From Flaccisagitta enflata (Eukaryota; Chaetognatha; Sagittoidea; Aphragmophora): DNA of 64,000 nt. Below the pieces are notes generated by a model. The model did no database searches and had not been told where the DNA came from. It saw only the letters and a list, made by a program, of their open reading frames with translations. Of this stretch, positions 24,404 through 37,601 are shown in pieces (the first letter of the stretch is position 1; every line of letters begins with the position of its first letter). Location of the stretch: the NCBI GenBank assembly GCA_965153355.1, contig OZ231128.1, positions 18,042,001 through 18,106,000 of the forward strand. Direction: 5' to 3'. The position numbers and the translations under genes were made by a program.

Positions 24404-25493
24404 CTGAATATAGCTACTTATAAATGTATTGTAAATATTGAGGGGGATTTGACATAATCCATCTGGAAAGAATTGTAACCCTGAGCTTTATTGGTTTATT
24501 TTCTTGATGGAATGTCAAAAATTAAGTAAATGACAATTGGATGAGAAAAATACAATGATTAACAATTAATGAAAAATTTGAAAAAAAAAAATGAAATATA
24601 AAAGAAAAAAAGTAAAAAAGTAAAAGATAAAAAGAGGCTTTTGAAAAGTGACAACAAAATTGAAAAAGAAATATAAAAATAAAAAATGAAAATTAAACAG
24701 TGCACAGGGTCTTTGAAGCTGGTATAACTTTTTAAAAATGTTTAAGCATGGAGACTATGTTTTTCCCATTACATATGTAATTCTGAACAAATCCTGACCA
24801 AAAACTAAAAAATCGGTTGGGAAATTTTCGAAATATTCACATTTTATACCTCCCTAAGGTACAGGTCATTGAATTTTCCCATTTTTTTGACTATCAACCT
24901 TGTTTTTACTGTAACTTTTGAACAAATAAAGCTAGAGATGCCAGATTGGTCCCATTTAAAAGATCTTTTCGAGATCTTTCCAACTGTCACCGATTTTTTG
25001 TAAATCCGCCCAAAAATAACTAAATTATAACCTATCAAACATGACCAATTTCATGGAAATTTTGAACGTTTTTTTAGGCTATTGTAGTTTCCCTCTTTTT
25101 GATAGTTCCACATGTTATGTTTAAAACTTTTGAACAAATAAAGCTGGACATATCTATTTGGTCCCTTTTTGGGCAGCGGCCCTAAAGGGCCAATGTCCTG
25201 TAGGACACAGGGGTGAATTTCCTTACATCCATCCGTCTCGCTCCACATCTCCACTGGATCACTCCCAGCAGGGCATCTGGTACCGCTGACCAGAGGTGCC
25301 GATTCTGCTAAGCTGCCGCGTAGCAAGAAAAATTGAGCCTAAGCTGCCGCAATTATAGTACAAGGCCCCCCCCCGTTTTTATACTACCAGATGTTGCGTT
25401 GGTTCCAATGTCATCTAATTAAGATCACCTTGACCATGACAGTAAATTGTGGCAAGAAACCGCTATTTTCCTTTCTTGCTTAATTTTTTCTTT

Positions 25494-25688
25494 TTTCAGT
25501 CGCGTGCACGCGACTGTACACCCCTCTTTGTCCGTCCGTCGGTTGGTTGGTCGGTCGGTCGGTCCATCACACTTACTTTTTTTATCAATTTTATTTCTTT
25601 AAGTAATTCAAAGTCATTTAAGAGTATACTGAGTCATTCTAAGTCAATCTGTAAGTCTCGCACGCGACTTATAGGTGTTGGCCTTGTT
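25494..25688 (+). mobile_element. Complete HINE-like element, GTCGCGTGC subfamily
   Basis: Palindrome AGTCGCGTGCACGCGACT at 25498-25515, GTACACCCCTCTTTGTCC, a GTCC/GGTC tract, CATCACACTTAC, then CGCACGCGACTTATAGGTG and TTGGCCTTGTT. About 195 bp. Confidence 0.92.
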
Positions 25689-26369
25689 CTTTCTTTCTCT
25701 ACCTTTTTTGTCTACCCCTTGGCCTGCCGCACCTAAGTGCTTGCCTGCCGCGTAGCATTGCTACCATGCTACACAGAATCGGCACGTCTGCCGCTGACCA
25801 TGTGCGATCCTAGGATGACTAGTTGGGTGTGTTTGTGTATGTGAGGAGGGGGGGGTTGGGTCATGGGCAGGGGCATCCGACCCCTGATGTTGTGACCCGC
25901 ATCACCTGTTCTCATTTTTTAGCCCTTTGGGGCCACTGCCCTGTTCTCACTCCACCTCTTTAGTTGATCACTCCAAGCAGGGCAGCGGGTACCGCTGACC
26001 ATGTGCGATCCTTGGATGACTTGTTAGAGAACGTTTCCAAGATTTTGTCATCAATTTTTAGTGAATCTGTTTTCTGTGAAATCAGCAAATATGAGCAATA
26101 TCCCACCACCACAACCACCACCTTTTTTCACAGTTTGATCCAAACATTCGATGCATCCATGGATCCAGACATCTGTTAAGAAGGTAGCGGCCCTGAAGGG
26201 TAAGAAGTCTTGGAGACACAGGGGGACTTTTGTCTATATTTCCGTATGTCCGTTTGTTTTTATGCAGCAGCCCCAGAGTGGTAGATGTCCTATGATTCCA
26301 GAGTCCAGACAAGGTGATTTTCTCTGGTTTCTATTCCATTTGCCATCTTCCATCCCCCGGGCCTGCAAA

Positions 26370-26875
26370 CCGGCCCCCACACCCCATATCAAGCCTCTCA
26401 GAGCCAAAATCAGGCCTCCCCGACCTTTAATCAGGCTACTCAAAACTCAAATCAGGCCTCTGAGACCCCAAATCCAGCATTCCAGACGATACTCAGGCGT
26501 CTTAGATTATAAATCAGGCCTCACAGACTTTAATTCAAGCTACACAGGCCCCTACTTAGGCCAATCAGACCCCAAATTAGGCCAACCACACCCAAATTCT
26601 TGTGCTTAAGCGTGAACTGAAGAGCATATTTGAGGTTTGGGGGCAGGCTCAAGACCTCAAGGGTAGATTTGAGGCTGCCTGGAGTGCTGATTTGAGGCCT
26701 GGAGGACTGATCTGAGGCCTGGAGAGCTGATTTTAGGCCTGGAGGGCTGATTTGAGGCCTGAAGGACTGTTTTGAGGCCTGGAGGGCTGATTTGAGGCCT
26801 GGAGATCTATTTTGAGGCCTAGAGAGCTCAGAGGGCCAAAATCAGGCCTGAGACCGCTGACTTGAGGCTCCCATG
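26370..26875. repeat. Opposed minisatellites, AAATCAGGCCTC and GAGGCCTGGAGGGCTGA
   Basis: 26370-26590 carries ~20-bp units on the plus strand; 26630-26875 carries related units in the reverse sense, giving an imperfect palindrome of two arrays. A similar plus-strand array lies at 28945-29180. Confidence 0.8.
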
Positions 26876-27459
26876 GCCAAGGGGGGGACAGAAGGACGGA
26901 TGGAAGGACGGACGGACGTCTCGAAATTCCCCCCTGTGTCCTACAGGACATCGGCCCTTTGTGGCCGCTGCCCAAGAAGGGACCAATCAGATATGTCCAG
27001 CTTTATTTATTCAAAAGTTATAAGCATAACATGTGGAACTATTGTAAAGAGGGAAACTTCAATAGCCTAAAAAAACGTTCAAAATTCCCATGAAATTGGT
27101 CATGTTTGATAGGTTATAATCTAGTTATTTTTGGGCGAATTTACAAAAAAATCGGTGACAGTTGGAAAGATCTCGAAAAGATCTTTTGAATGGGACCAAT
27201 CTGGCATTTCTAGCTTTATTCGTTCAAAAGTTACAGTAAAAACAAGGTTGATAGTCAATAAAATGGGAAAATTCAATGACCTGTACCTTAGGGAGGTATA
27301 AAATGTGAATATTTTGAAAATTTCCCAACCAATTTTTTCGTTTTCAGTCAGGATTTGTTCAGAATTACATATATAATGGAAAAATCATACTCGCCAGGCT
27401 TAAACATTTTTAAAAAGTTATACCAGCTTCAAAGACCCTGTGAGTGAACAGTTAAAAAA

Positions 27460-27622
27460 ACAGGGCCAAGTAGGCCAATAAGTTGCGACGTGTGGATTGT
27501 TGAACAAATGCGTTACCTGACCGACCGACCAACCAACCCACCAACCAACCGACCAACCAACCGACCAACCAACCAACCAACGGACAATGCCAGTACTAGA
27601 GGTGCTTTGTCGCACCTAAAAA
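27460..27622 (-). mobile_element. HINE-like element, GTGCGAC subfamily
   Basis: GGGCCAAGTAGGCCAATAAG, TTGCGACGTGTGG, an ACCG/ACCA tract, and hairpin AGGTGCTTTGTCGCACCT. Distal TTGCGAC and stem GTGCGAC differ at one base, while the sister copy at 45906 matches exactly. Confidence 0.85.
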
Positions 27623-27809
27623 GTAGGTAGGAAATGTAAAATATGAAATACATAATGAAAAGAAAAAAAATAAGTATAAAGTCAAAAGTTGAAAAAAGAG
27701 TAAAAATATAGTTTATTAACATTATTTTCAAGGTTGATTTAGACTGTTCGCTTAAGTGCCTCCACCGGTAAAAAAAACTCAATGCATATGTATGTTTGCA
27801 ATAAAACAT

Positions 27810-27812
<3 letters not shown>

Positions 27813-27900
<88 letters not shown>
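27813..27900. repeat. (GA)n microsatellite
   Basis: About 88 bp of GA. Confidence 0.97.
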
Positions 27901-27903
<3 letters not shown>

Positions 27904-27961
27904 AAACTATTTTCAGTAGTGTCAATTATTAGTTTCCAAATCATCACAACGGAGAATGGAT

Positions 27962-28044
27962 ATTGACGCTATGGAGAATTCTCAGTAGCGTCAAAATGTG
28001 TAGTTGTCATCGTTGACGCTACCGAGAATTCTTGGTAGCGTCAG
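27962..28044. repeat. GACGCTA..GAGAATTC palindromes bordering the second (CT)n array
   Basis: Two imperfect palindromes: TTGACGCTATGGAGAATT.. (27963-27994) and TTGACGCTACCGAGAATT.. (28013-28041). They are related to the one beside the 22.4-23.9 kb array. Confidence 0.88.
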
Positions 28045-28758
<714 letters not shown>

Positions 28759-28944
28759 GCTGAGAAGGGGCTGGACAGAGAGTTTCCCTCTATCATAAAC
28801 CACTATTTAGTTGGGCCGTCCACAGAGTTGTTGAGGATATTGTGGTTTGACTGACCTGTCCGGATGGTATTCATTGGTTCGTTTCAGTTTTTATGAAGAC
28901 TAATTTGACCATTTATTTATTTGTCTCTCCCCCCCCCCCTTAAA

Positions 28945-29180
28945 CCTTACAAACCTCAAATCAGCCTCTCAGTTCAAAATCCAACCCTCAGATCAGCCCA
29001 GCCAGATCTCACACCAGCCCTCCCAGGCCCCAAATCAACTTTTCAGGTCTCGAATCAGCACCTTCAAACCTCAAATCAGCGGAGCCTTACCTTGTATCAG
29101 CCCCCTAGACCTATATATGTCCCCCTCAGGCCTAAAGAGCTTCCATGGGCTTTGAAACATGTTTCACAGGCTTGAATCAG
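28945..29180. repeat. CAAATCAGCC minisatellite
   Basis: Diverged ~20-25 bp units with the phrase CTCAAATCAGC. Related to 26370-26590. Confidence 0.65.
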
Positions 29181-29448
29181 CCTTGCAGCAGCCACCACAC
29201 TATCAAAGGCCCTCAAAAACTCTCAGGCAAGACAGTTCCCCCATATTTTGAAAGATTTTGTCCTGTCAGGGCAATTGCAATCTACTCTCCATCACACACA
29301 CTAATCCAAAGCCAGATTATCCAGATAACCAGGTAACGGGTATTATCCTCGGGTGTCTAGTTAATCAACAAAAAGAATCAATTTAAACCTAAATCTAAGC
29401 CCCACAACCGCCACTGGGCGTAAGCTTATGGGTAGCCGTTCTTCCTTC

Positions 29449-29451
<3 letters not shown>

Positions 29452-29498
<47 letters not shown>
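29452..29498. repeat. (CT)n microsatellite
   Basis: About 46 bp of CT. Confidence 0.95.
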
Positions 29499-29499
<1 letters not shown>

Positions 29500-29501
<2 letters not shown>

Positions 29502-30158
29502 TGTGATCCCGGTGAGTAAGAATGGCATCTTTAATCGGCTTCCACGCCAAGGGCGGCGTCGTAAATGATTGTTCACAACAGACGGCGACAATTGAAAAGA
29601 AAAAAACTTTGCAAGAGCCGCACAGCTATGAAAAGTGCTCCTCACCATATCAATTTCGAGATGAATGAATACAACACAAAACCTTATAGGGTTTTGATTT
29701 ATGCAGCCATATACCAGTACCTCCAGCGAATTTAAATCACAATATTTTTAGGTACACAAACCTTTTCTTAAGATATGATCAGCAAGTGAACATAGATTTG
29801 CTTTAGGGCACTCAAAAGGCATTTTTTCTCGCTATAATCTCGTGAAAAAAAAGAGCAAAAAAGATTATGGAAGAAAAAAGTTTTTGTATGCTAAGGTTTT
29901 AGCGAAATATAGAAATTTGCATAGAATACATTAGAAAAGCATGACTGCGATCTTAAGACTTGGTTTTGACTCAAATGACACAAACCAATGGCCTGATGGA
30001 CACATGATAGGACCAATATCTCATAACTGTTTAAGGCAGATTTCCTTTGTACACTTGGGTCTGTTAAAACATGGTGATCTGGGAAACAAAAATTCCACAA
30101 AAAAACTGCCAGCAAAATTTCTTGAACCTTTCCCTTGGGATACCAATAGTATACCATC
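29500..30158. other. No gene recognised
   Basis: Short ORFs only, on both strands. Confidence 0.45.
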
Positions 30159-30160
30159 TA

Positions 30161-30665
30161 CAGTAGATGTCGTCTAGACTTGGAAATACGGGGGAGCTCA
30201 TAACCTGACTATCAGTATAGTGAAGGTACTGATATTATGCTGGTGTAATGTACAGACCCTAAGGGGTTGACGATGGGGTATGGCATCCCCCTACGGCTTA
30301 CCTCAGGAAAAAAATATTGAATGTAAAATTATAGGATCAATCACTTATTTTGCAGAATTTCAGCTTCATCTATTTGCTTGATTTGCAAAACCAGTGCAGG
30401 ATTCGAACCTGGAACCTTTAAATAAACTGATCATATCGAATCTGAAGTCAAGTGAGTTAACCACTAGACCAGTTTCAGCAGCTGTTTAGGTGGAGCGAAT
30501 TTGATTTAGTGTATTCAAGAGAATTTTTTATCAACAGAGCTGCCATACCCCATCGTCAACCCTATAGGACATAAGCATTATAGACACACAGTTTCATTTC
30601 ATTTGCACAAATGGTATTAAGGGTATGAGGGCCCCCGTATTTCCAAGTCTAGACGACATCTACTG
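30161..30665. mobile_element. TA-flanked MITE with 34-bp inverted ends and a tRNA-like core
   Basis: Bordered by TA on both sides (30159-30160 and 30666-30667). Left end CAGTAGATGTCGTCTAGACT; the right end is its exact complement. An inner inverted pair GACGATGGGGTATGGCAT / ATGCCATACCCCATCGTC-like lies at 30270-30290 and 30541-30560. TA duplication and CAGT ends fit Tc1/mariner-type MITEs. Confidence 0.85.
30391..30474 (-). tRNA. tRNA-like sequence (pol III A and B boxes) inside a MITE; probably a pseudogene or SINE head
   Basis: On the minus strand: TGGTCTAGTGGTTAACTCAC (D-arm / A-box pattern) and, about 50 nt on, GGTTCGAATCCTG (T-arm / B box) with CCAGG..CCTGC pairing. The acceptor stem does not pair convincingly, so a functional tRNA is doubtful. 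A remnant of a tRNA-derived SINE is as likely. Confidence 0.45.
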
Positions 30666-30692
30666 TACCAGGCCACAATCGTAAGAACAGTA

Positions 30693-31370
30693 CAGTTAAA
30701 CCCCGCTATAACGGATTCAAGAGTAGCAGAAATGCGCCAACAGGGAATACCCCGCGGAATGACACCAAAAAAAAGAATATATTTTGATGAAGATTTAGTG
30801 TCTGAAATGTTTCTATCAAATTATTACATTTTTCACGAGGATTTATAGAGCAAAAATGTTGTTTTTGGCCTTTGATAGGCTAATTTCTGATCATACATAG
30901 ATTCATAACTTGGTCACTTTATGTATTCATAACCTACTTCAAAATATCTTTGATTCCAGACCCACACCGGGGTTTTGGCTCGATAGGTTGAGAAATTTCT
31001 TCAAAATTAGCATAACCACTCCAAAACCTCAAAACCAGAAAATGCATGCCTCGCCAACTTAATGTTTCTTTCAATGCTACAGTTCAGTGACAGTTTTGAA
31101 TATGTGCTCGTTTGCATTGTATCTCATAAAATTGGTTTAAAAGTGCTTTCTGCAACTTTTTTCAGAATTGGATTATCATTTCTAGAAGCTAAAATATTAA
31201 GTTTTCTTTGGTATTGATCACTTTGCGAGTTATTCCCTGTAAAACTGATCTAAAAACTTAGTCCCTACAGGTCAATTCCTTTTAATTTCTATGTTGGTAA
31301 TAACAGAGATCCGCCTATAGTGGATGAAATTTGTTGGTCCCTTGACATCTGTCATAGAGGGGTTCAACTG
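30693..31370. mobile_element. Pogo/Tigger-like DNA element, 0.68 kb, TA-flanked
   Basis: TA then CAGTTAAACCCCGCTATAAC at the left. The right end reads, in complement, CAGTTGAACCCCTCTATGAC, followed by TA. Such ends are typical of pogo/Tigger mariner relatives. No transposase ORF remains. Confidence 0.8.
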
Positions 31371-31646
31371 TATCTGAAGCTCACTGCAGACCTGAACAAC
31401 TCTGCTGCTGTTCGACCAAAGCTCTAACTACAATTATACAAAGAGCTTGACAAAAGAAACTGCTGACCATTAGTTGAAAAAGTGACCATAACTTTGTGCG
31501 AAATTTCATCTTCTTATGTTCCATTGTACGATATCAATCCTCATCATCCTCTCTCAGCTTTTTCCATCTTTTTCTTCTTTGCTTCTTTAAAGGAAAAGAA
31601 ATTGTTGAATGACAACAACGCCCGACTCCCGCAGCAAGTGAATCAT

Positions 31647-31650
<4 letters not shown>

Positions 31651-31730
<80 letters not shown>
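31651..31730. repeat. (GA)n microsatellite
   Basis: About 80 bp of GA. Confidence 0.97.
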
Positions 31731-31732
<2 letters not shown>

Positions 31733-32399
31733 GATAGGTTTTGAAAGTGAATAAATCTCAGTCAAAAGAATAAATATATATATCTTGTTCGCTTAAGACG
31801 GATTAGTAGATATTTTTTTCATCTGCTGTTTTCATGACAGCTCAATCGAGAGCAGTGTTGCAAGTTCTGAAGAGGATTTCTTGGTAACGAGAAATGTGAT
31901 AAATCTTGGGCCGTAACACAACTGGCCCCGGAACTCACAGGGTTCTTCCAATTCCATTCTCCGATTTAGCTCCATCTTTAACCCTCTGCAAATCATCGCT
32001 CCTTATCCTCTGAGTCTAAGATAGGCAAGTGAACACTCTATCCACTGCATTCAAAACACATATGGAGAAAAGGTCAGCTAGGGCCTAATCCACTGCATCA
32101 TGAATTCGTGTCTCAGTAGAATCAAAATAAGTGTTTCAATGGATTGATCACAACCATCGTAACACTTCAAAGGAACAAAAAGTCTTATTTAAATTATAAA
32201 GCAAGGTTATAAAAAATCAGGCGTGGGGGGGGGGGGGGGGAAATAAAATCAAAGGGTTTGGAGATAGGGAAGAAAATCAAAAGCTTGAAAATTGACCCAG
32301 ACCGGTGGGCACATGTAAGGGCACATGTAAGGGCGAAAATGTACGTCTCTTTACTTTTCAAACTCCCGCTAAAATGTTTCACTCATCACATCAGTTACA

Positions 32400-32812
32400 C
32401 ACGCACGTTGAATACAACGTGAAGATTACGAAAAAGGTATAGCACCCCCCCTTGCAGCTCATGTTTCCATAGCCACATGGTCGTGTATGGTATCATTCAA
32501 TAGGTTCTCTCAATACAATTTACGCCACCGAGGCGATTTTTTAATTTCGCCTCCATTCAAGAGATATACACCCCAAAAGGCGGAATTTTTGACCTCCCAA
32601 GGGGGTGTCCGCCGCCAGTGTTTGGGGTTAGATTTCTCAAGAACGGGACGGAAATTAAAAAATCGCCTCGGTGGCGTAAATTGTACTGTAACAAGCTACA
32701 GAATGATACCCCATATGATCCTGTGGAAGTTTTATCCAAAGCTGTAGGTGGGGGTGCTAACCGTTTTTTACGGTTTTTGCAATCTTCACGTTGTATTACG
32801 CGTGGAAGTGTA
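32400..32812. mobile_element. Foldback MITE (CAACGTGAAGATT family), copy 2
   Basis: Inverted relative of 4495-4905. Outer arms ACAACGTGAAGATTACG and its complement; inner arms with GCCACCGAGGCGATTTTTTA and its complement. Confidence 0.85.
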
Positions 32813-33960
32813 TATGCTCGCGGCGTTTGGGCATTAATGCAAAGACCATTTGCAAGCTGACAAGGCCAAAACCGACTACTTGCCCTGTGACTTGTGAGAA
32901 CTGCATTCTCATAAGTCTTTCTTGAAACAAGAAAATTTGGAGAATCCAGACCATGTTGCTTTAGCGTGTGAAGCTCTTTTAAAATCCTATCTCTTGGAAC
33001 TACGTACAATTGTACCCCAATTTAACATCTCAAACTTTTGATACACAGCTGACAACACCAATCGGAATAAATCCACGATATATCAAGTCTGGTACTGTGG
33101 ACCTCGTTTTTTGACTGAAGATAATTGATCAATAGGCAAGAAAGGTGTGTTCAACATATTTTTGGCGCAAGGTTTCTTCCCGTGGTGCCTTTCTTCTTCA
33201 CCCCGCATTTGAAAAGAATGGTCTTTAAAAAAAAATTGGCGAAGACAAAAAAAAAGGAAAAAAATCATTTTTTTCAAAAAATAAAATAATTTCTTGAGTG
33301 TTGGTTGAGATTTCTTGTTAGTCTTCTCCATTTCTTGATTTTGCGTTGATGAGAATCGGCTCCCCTCTTGTTTGCATTTCTTAACCCCGAATCTTCAGAA
33401 AAAAAGCTGGAAACCAGAAGTGGAACATAAAACCTCTGATATTAACGGCAGAGAAAAGAGCAAATAAAAAAGACGAGAAAAAGATTTTTTAGAGTAAAAC
33501 TTCTTTTAAAATGGAAGAAATTTTTAGCCATCTATGGCAGAGGAGCGCGTCAGGCAAAGTGAGTACAAATTTCGACCTTCTCATTTTTTAAAGTCAGGAC
33601 AAATGCCCTCTTTTTTCTAACAAATCGAAATTACAGTACATATTACCTAGAAAAATATAACGGAGAAAAAAATTTTGCATCTAAATCTTGTAAGAAGTGA
33701 ATCAACATTTGATTTTTCCGAAAACAGTTTATGAGAAAAACATCAGGTATATCTTACAAATTTGGATGGACATGCCGCAGTAACTCGATGTATATCTAGC
33801 TCACAGCCATTCACAAACCCTCATTGTTTTTGGAAACCTTTGGAACCAAAAAGGCACCCTAATTCACATGACACCATTGGGGATCAGCTAAAAAAGTTTC
33901 ACACGTAACTTGTGTGGAATATCGTTGATATTATGTGTCTTTGTAAACTGCGTTATTCTA
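32813..33960. other. No gene recognised
   Basis: Short ORFs; an A-rich stretch at 33230-33290. Confidence 0.5.
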
Positions 33961-34140
33961 TTTTTAGTTGCAGACACGCAACTCTAGTTGTTCGTCCATC
34001 CAATGGTCAATCTGTCGGTAATGATCGAGTTGAAAAGTTGGAAAACGAGCATTTTACATACTTTTTGTGTACGTTTGAGAGTGTGCTGGGGTGTAGATGG
34101 GGGTTGGATGCCACTGCCCACCCGTCCGCAACGGTATTGT
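33961..34140 (+). mobile_element. Degraded HINE-like element, GTTGCGGA subfamily
   Basis: Hairpin AGTTGCAGACACGCAACT, a short decayed GTCC tract, GAAAACGAGCATTTTACATA, and distal CCCACCCGTCCGCAACGG. Confidence 0.75.
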
Positions 34141-36810
34141 GACCCAGCGTCGCTTGTTCTCTCTGTAACTCTGTTGTTTTGATTGATGAATCAGGTTTTA
34201 GTAATGAAGTAACCATGACGCAACTTTCCAAAGACGCCAGTAAAAATGCAATGTCTTGGCTGTTGGGATGTAGGCAGTAAAAATGCCATGTCTTAACTGT
34301 TGGGATACATAGGTAGTAAGAGAAAGCGCCGTACAATGTACAAACACTTACGCTTAAAGTAAACTTTTTGTATCCAAGGCCCAAGCATTTCTGGACTTAC
34401 ACCTATCACTGGTATTGCACAATCCCCTTTCTCTTCAGTCTGGACGAAGTCCACTGTGCTTAGTACTTCTAACCACAAAAGAGAATAAGCAGTCAAAGGC
34501 AACGAACAAAGTCATTTAAATGATCATTCCTGTAATTCATGTGGATGGGAGTCTCTCAAATAACGATGCACTCCTACTTATTTCATTCCGTTTTTCATTT
34601 TTTTCCCTCCTTGGGGCTTATGTCAACCTATCCACCGGTAAACAAATGAAAGATCCTTAATCTGCCAAATTTGCGCAACTTAACCGAGAAAAACGATAAG
34701 GATTAAAGGGGAGCAAGGGGGGAAAATGAGCGATGGAAATCACTTCCCTCTTTACAGAAATCCTTTAAAACGCCGAATTTATTTTCCATTAAAGACGCAT
34801 TCCTAAACTTTTTTCCCTATGATCCTCGACATGACGTACTTGAGTCGCAACAATGCACGTTGATTACTCCACTTCCATACGAACGTAACATTCCTCCAGT
34901 ACAATGAAAGCCAAGACGACCTAGCCTTGAGGATTGATTTTAAAGGTTTTATTTTTAATCAATTCATAAATTATTTTAAATCATTTTCTTGTATAGTTAA
35001 ATGTACAGGCCTGCAGCAGATTTTTTGTGACAGTAAAGCGACAGCTGCCGGTCTGTTCTGTCTGCTTTTGGGAGGAAGGGATGGCTGTGGGTCAGTCTGG
35101 TTTTGGGTCTCAAGAGGAGATATGACCATCTACTAGTGATTCTCTCTTTTGGTCTCTTATAGTGTCTTTGTATCTCGCGTGATGTATTTAGAGACACTGA
35201 CATTTTTTCACTACACTTCGTAGTCTGCGCGTTTTGTATACCGCCTGTCTTTTTGTGCTTTCTCCACTATCTCTCCATTATACCGATGTACTTGCTCCCC
35301 ATCATTCTGTGTCTTTTTTGTGCGATTGCATCTCCGTATCATTTGGATTTAAAGATCTTTCACGAAAATGCATCCCAGGTTCGGGCAAGGCAGTCTTGGA
35401 CATCTTCTTTCCCGCCTCAACTGATGTTTGAGCTTTAATGAGTTTTTACGAACACAGTTATACTTAAAGTAAGACATTCATAGGACCATTTTAGCAAGCT
35501 GGCTAAGAATTAAGAAATCATCTAACAATCATGATTAAAAATTCAAAAGCACATCTAGATCGATGATGAGGGCCTAGAAATATTTTTTCACTTTCTCATT
35601 GTTGTAGAAAAAAATGTATTTAAACAAACAAACAAACGAGACACAAACATCTTAAAGAAGAAACATTGATCCGTTTTAGGTCTCTGGATTAGGGGGTTGT
35701 GTAAGTGCAACTATGGGCCGGTAACAAGGCACAAAAAAATAAGACGCACATCAAAAAATCAGATGTCATTGCAAAAATAAACATTTATCTAACAATTTCT
35801 CATTTATGTATAGTAGAAGTAGCAAAGAAGAGCACGCGCGAAACTTTGAATTATCTTCTTTACGATATTTCTCCTGTCGAGTGAGAATGCAGGAAACTTA
35901 GTGGTGTAGGAATTTAGCTCTATGGGATTGTATTTAAAGTTATTTTATTAGTTTAATGGGTTTATTCTTTTTAAAATTCAATAGGGTGAGCAGAGAAATG
36001 CACAAAAGGCTATATGATAATCAGATGTTTACTTCATTTCAATGAAAATAAATCAAATAAAACTGTTGCCTAAAATCCGCCAACAAGACGGCAAGTAGCG
36101 ACATTACCGCTGCCTTTGTGTGATGTTGTAAGTTAAAATAAAGACGATGACAGAAGTAAGTGGTAAAAATGGTCCATGATTCTTTAAAGCAACAAATGAG
36201 CTTTTTCTTCTTCTTGTTCATATATTTCCTTGATTTTCCTTTCAGAAAGAAGAAAGAAAACGAATCGTGAATGTCGAAAAAAATGAGAAATTACTTCCTA
36301 GGCGCCGTGCTATAAGAAGAAAAGGAAAAAAGAGAGAGAGAGAAAGCAGAAAGGATATATATATGTATATTTGAAGAAAAAGAAAGGAAGCCAAGAAAGA
36401 ACTAAGTCTCCAAGTCAAAGATTAAAAACTCGATCGACAGAGGAAAAAAAAAACAGATGAAAATACAAAAACAGATGAGAATCCGTTTTTTAAGAAGAAA
36501 AATAAGCCCGCGGCTAATAATGATAATAATGATATCAACCGTCGTCCCTATCTTTTTCTCATAACTGTATGATTGTTTTATGTATTCATGTATATGATTG
36601 TATACAAAATTCAAAATTTGGAAAATCCACAACAAAGAATGTAAAAGGAAAATGTAAGCCTGAAATAAGAGTACATCTGGTGGGACGACATACTGAAATC
36701 GCATTGAGTTAATCGAAAACAAACAGGAAACGGATGCGAGAATACGCCGTAATCTCGGCGCTCGATCAATACCAGCAGTAGATGTCGATATCAGACTGAT
36801 GGGAAACCGA
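34141..36810. other. No gene or clear repeat recognised
   Basis: 2.7 kb of AT-rich sequence with short ORFs. I find no domain, splice-linked frame or RNA gene here. Confidence 0.45.
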
Positions 36811-36814
36811 AGGG

Positions 36815-36898
36815 GACCAACCAAACGAACAACTGATCGATCGACGGACGGACATAGCGAGGTGTAGAGTCGCGTAGCACGCGCATTACGCCACTAAT
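36815..36898 (-). mobile_element. HINE-like hairpin end, decayed
   Basis: ACGGACGGACATAGCGAGGT, GTAGAGTCGCGTAGCACGCG and a broken second arm. Confidence 0.6.
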
Positions 36899-36973
36899 AA
36901 TAGTGTTTTTAGATTGGTCCACCTCATAGAAACTCGTAAAGAAATTCATCACTTATCAGAAGACAGCAAAAAG

Positions 36974-37125
36974 AACAAGGCCAACACCTGTAAGCCGCCT
37001 GCGGTCGTCAAGAATACAAGTCAAAATGTAAAATGACTTAATATGACGTAATACGGTGAGAAAGCGTTACCGACAGACAAACCGACAGAGCGGGTCATAG
37101 AGTCGCGTGCACGCGACTAAAAAAA
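36974..37125 (-). mobile_element. Complete HINE-like element, GTCGCGTGC subfamily
   Basis: AACAAGGCCAACACCTGTAA, GCCGCCTGC (decayed), TGACTTAATATGAC units, ACCGACAGAG, palindrome AGTCGCGTGCACGCGACT. Confidence 0.85.
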
Positions 37126-37601
37126 GAAACCAAATATCTTTCTTATAACCATTCACGACATCTACTGCATAAATAACAAATGTGCATTCTGCACAATACG
37201 CGATAAAAGTTGGGTCAATAGTTATTCTTATGGATGAAACGCATATGCATATGAGAGACATATACACTTGACGAATGTAAACGTACTAATATGGTAAACT
37301 ATTATAAGCAAGCAGCGTACTAGATGATATGGGAAATTATGAACATAGAGTGCGACCAAATGCGTGTTTTCTTTTTAACTTTCTCGAGATGCGGTTGTCT
37401 TCGCAAAGAAGGAGAGAACGAAATTCCGTTCCAGTGCAAAAAGAGATAGGAAGGTTTCCCAACGGATACCGATGATCACGATGCATACGGAAGAGACCGC
37501 GCACAGTGACGTCAACAAATAAAAGCTAAACTTGAGGACAATTCATCCGAACCCCTCTCCCCCCCCCTTCCTAAAAAATGTTTATTTCTAGTGTAAAGGT
37601 A

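Larger units (their letters stand above)
24703..27442. mobile_element. Large inverted repeat: two ~520-bp arms around a 1.7-kb spacer
   Basis: Arm 24703-25225 and arm 26922-27442 are reverse complements at roughly 90% by eye. Shared anchors are GGGTCTTTGAAGCTGGTATA, CCAACTGTCACCGATTTTTT, ACATGACCAATTTCATG-like text and GTCCTGTAGGACACAGG. The spacer holds a hairpin element, CAGGACATC units and CAGGCCTC minisatellites. Confidence 0.85.

Noticed and set aside
36402-36824. 140-residue minus-strand ORF
   Set aside because: No recognisable domain, hydrophobic AT-rich tail, and its start lies beside a decayed hairpin element.
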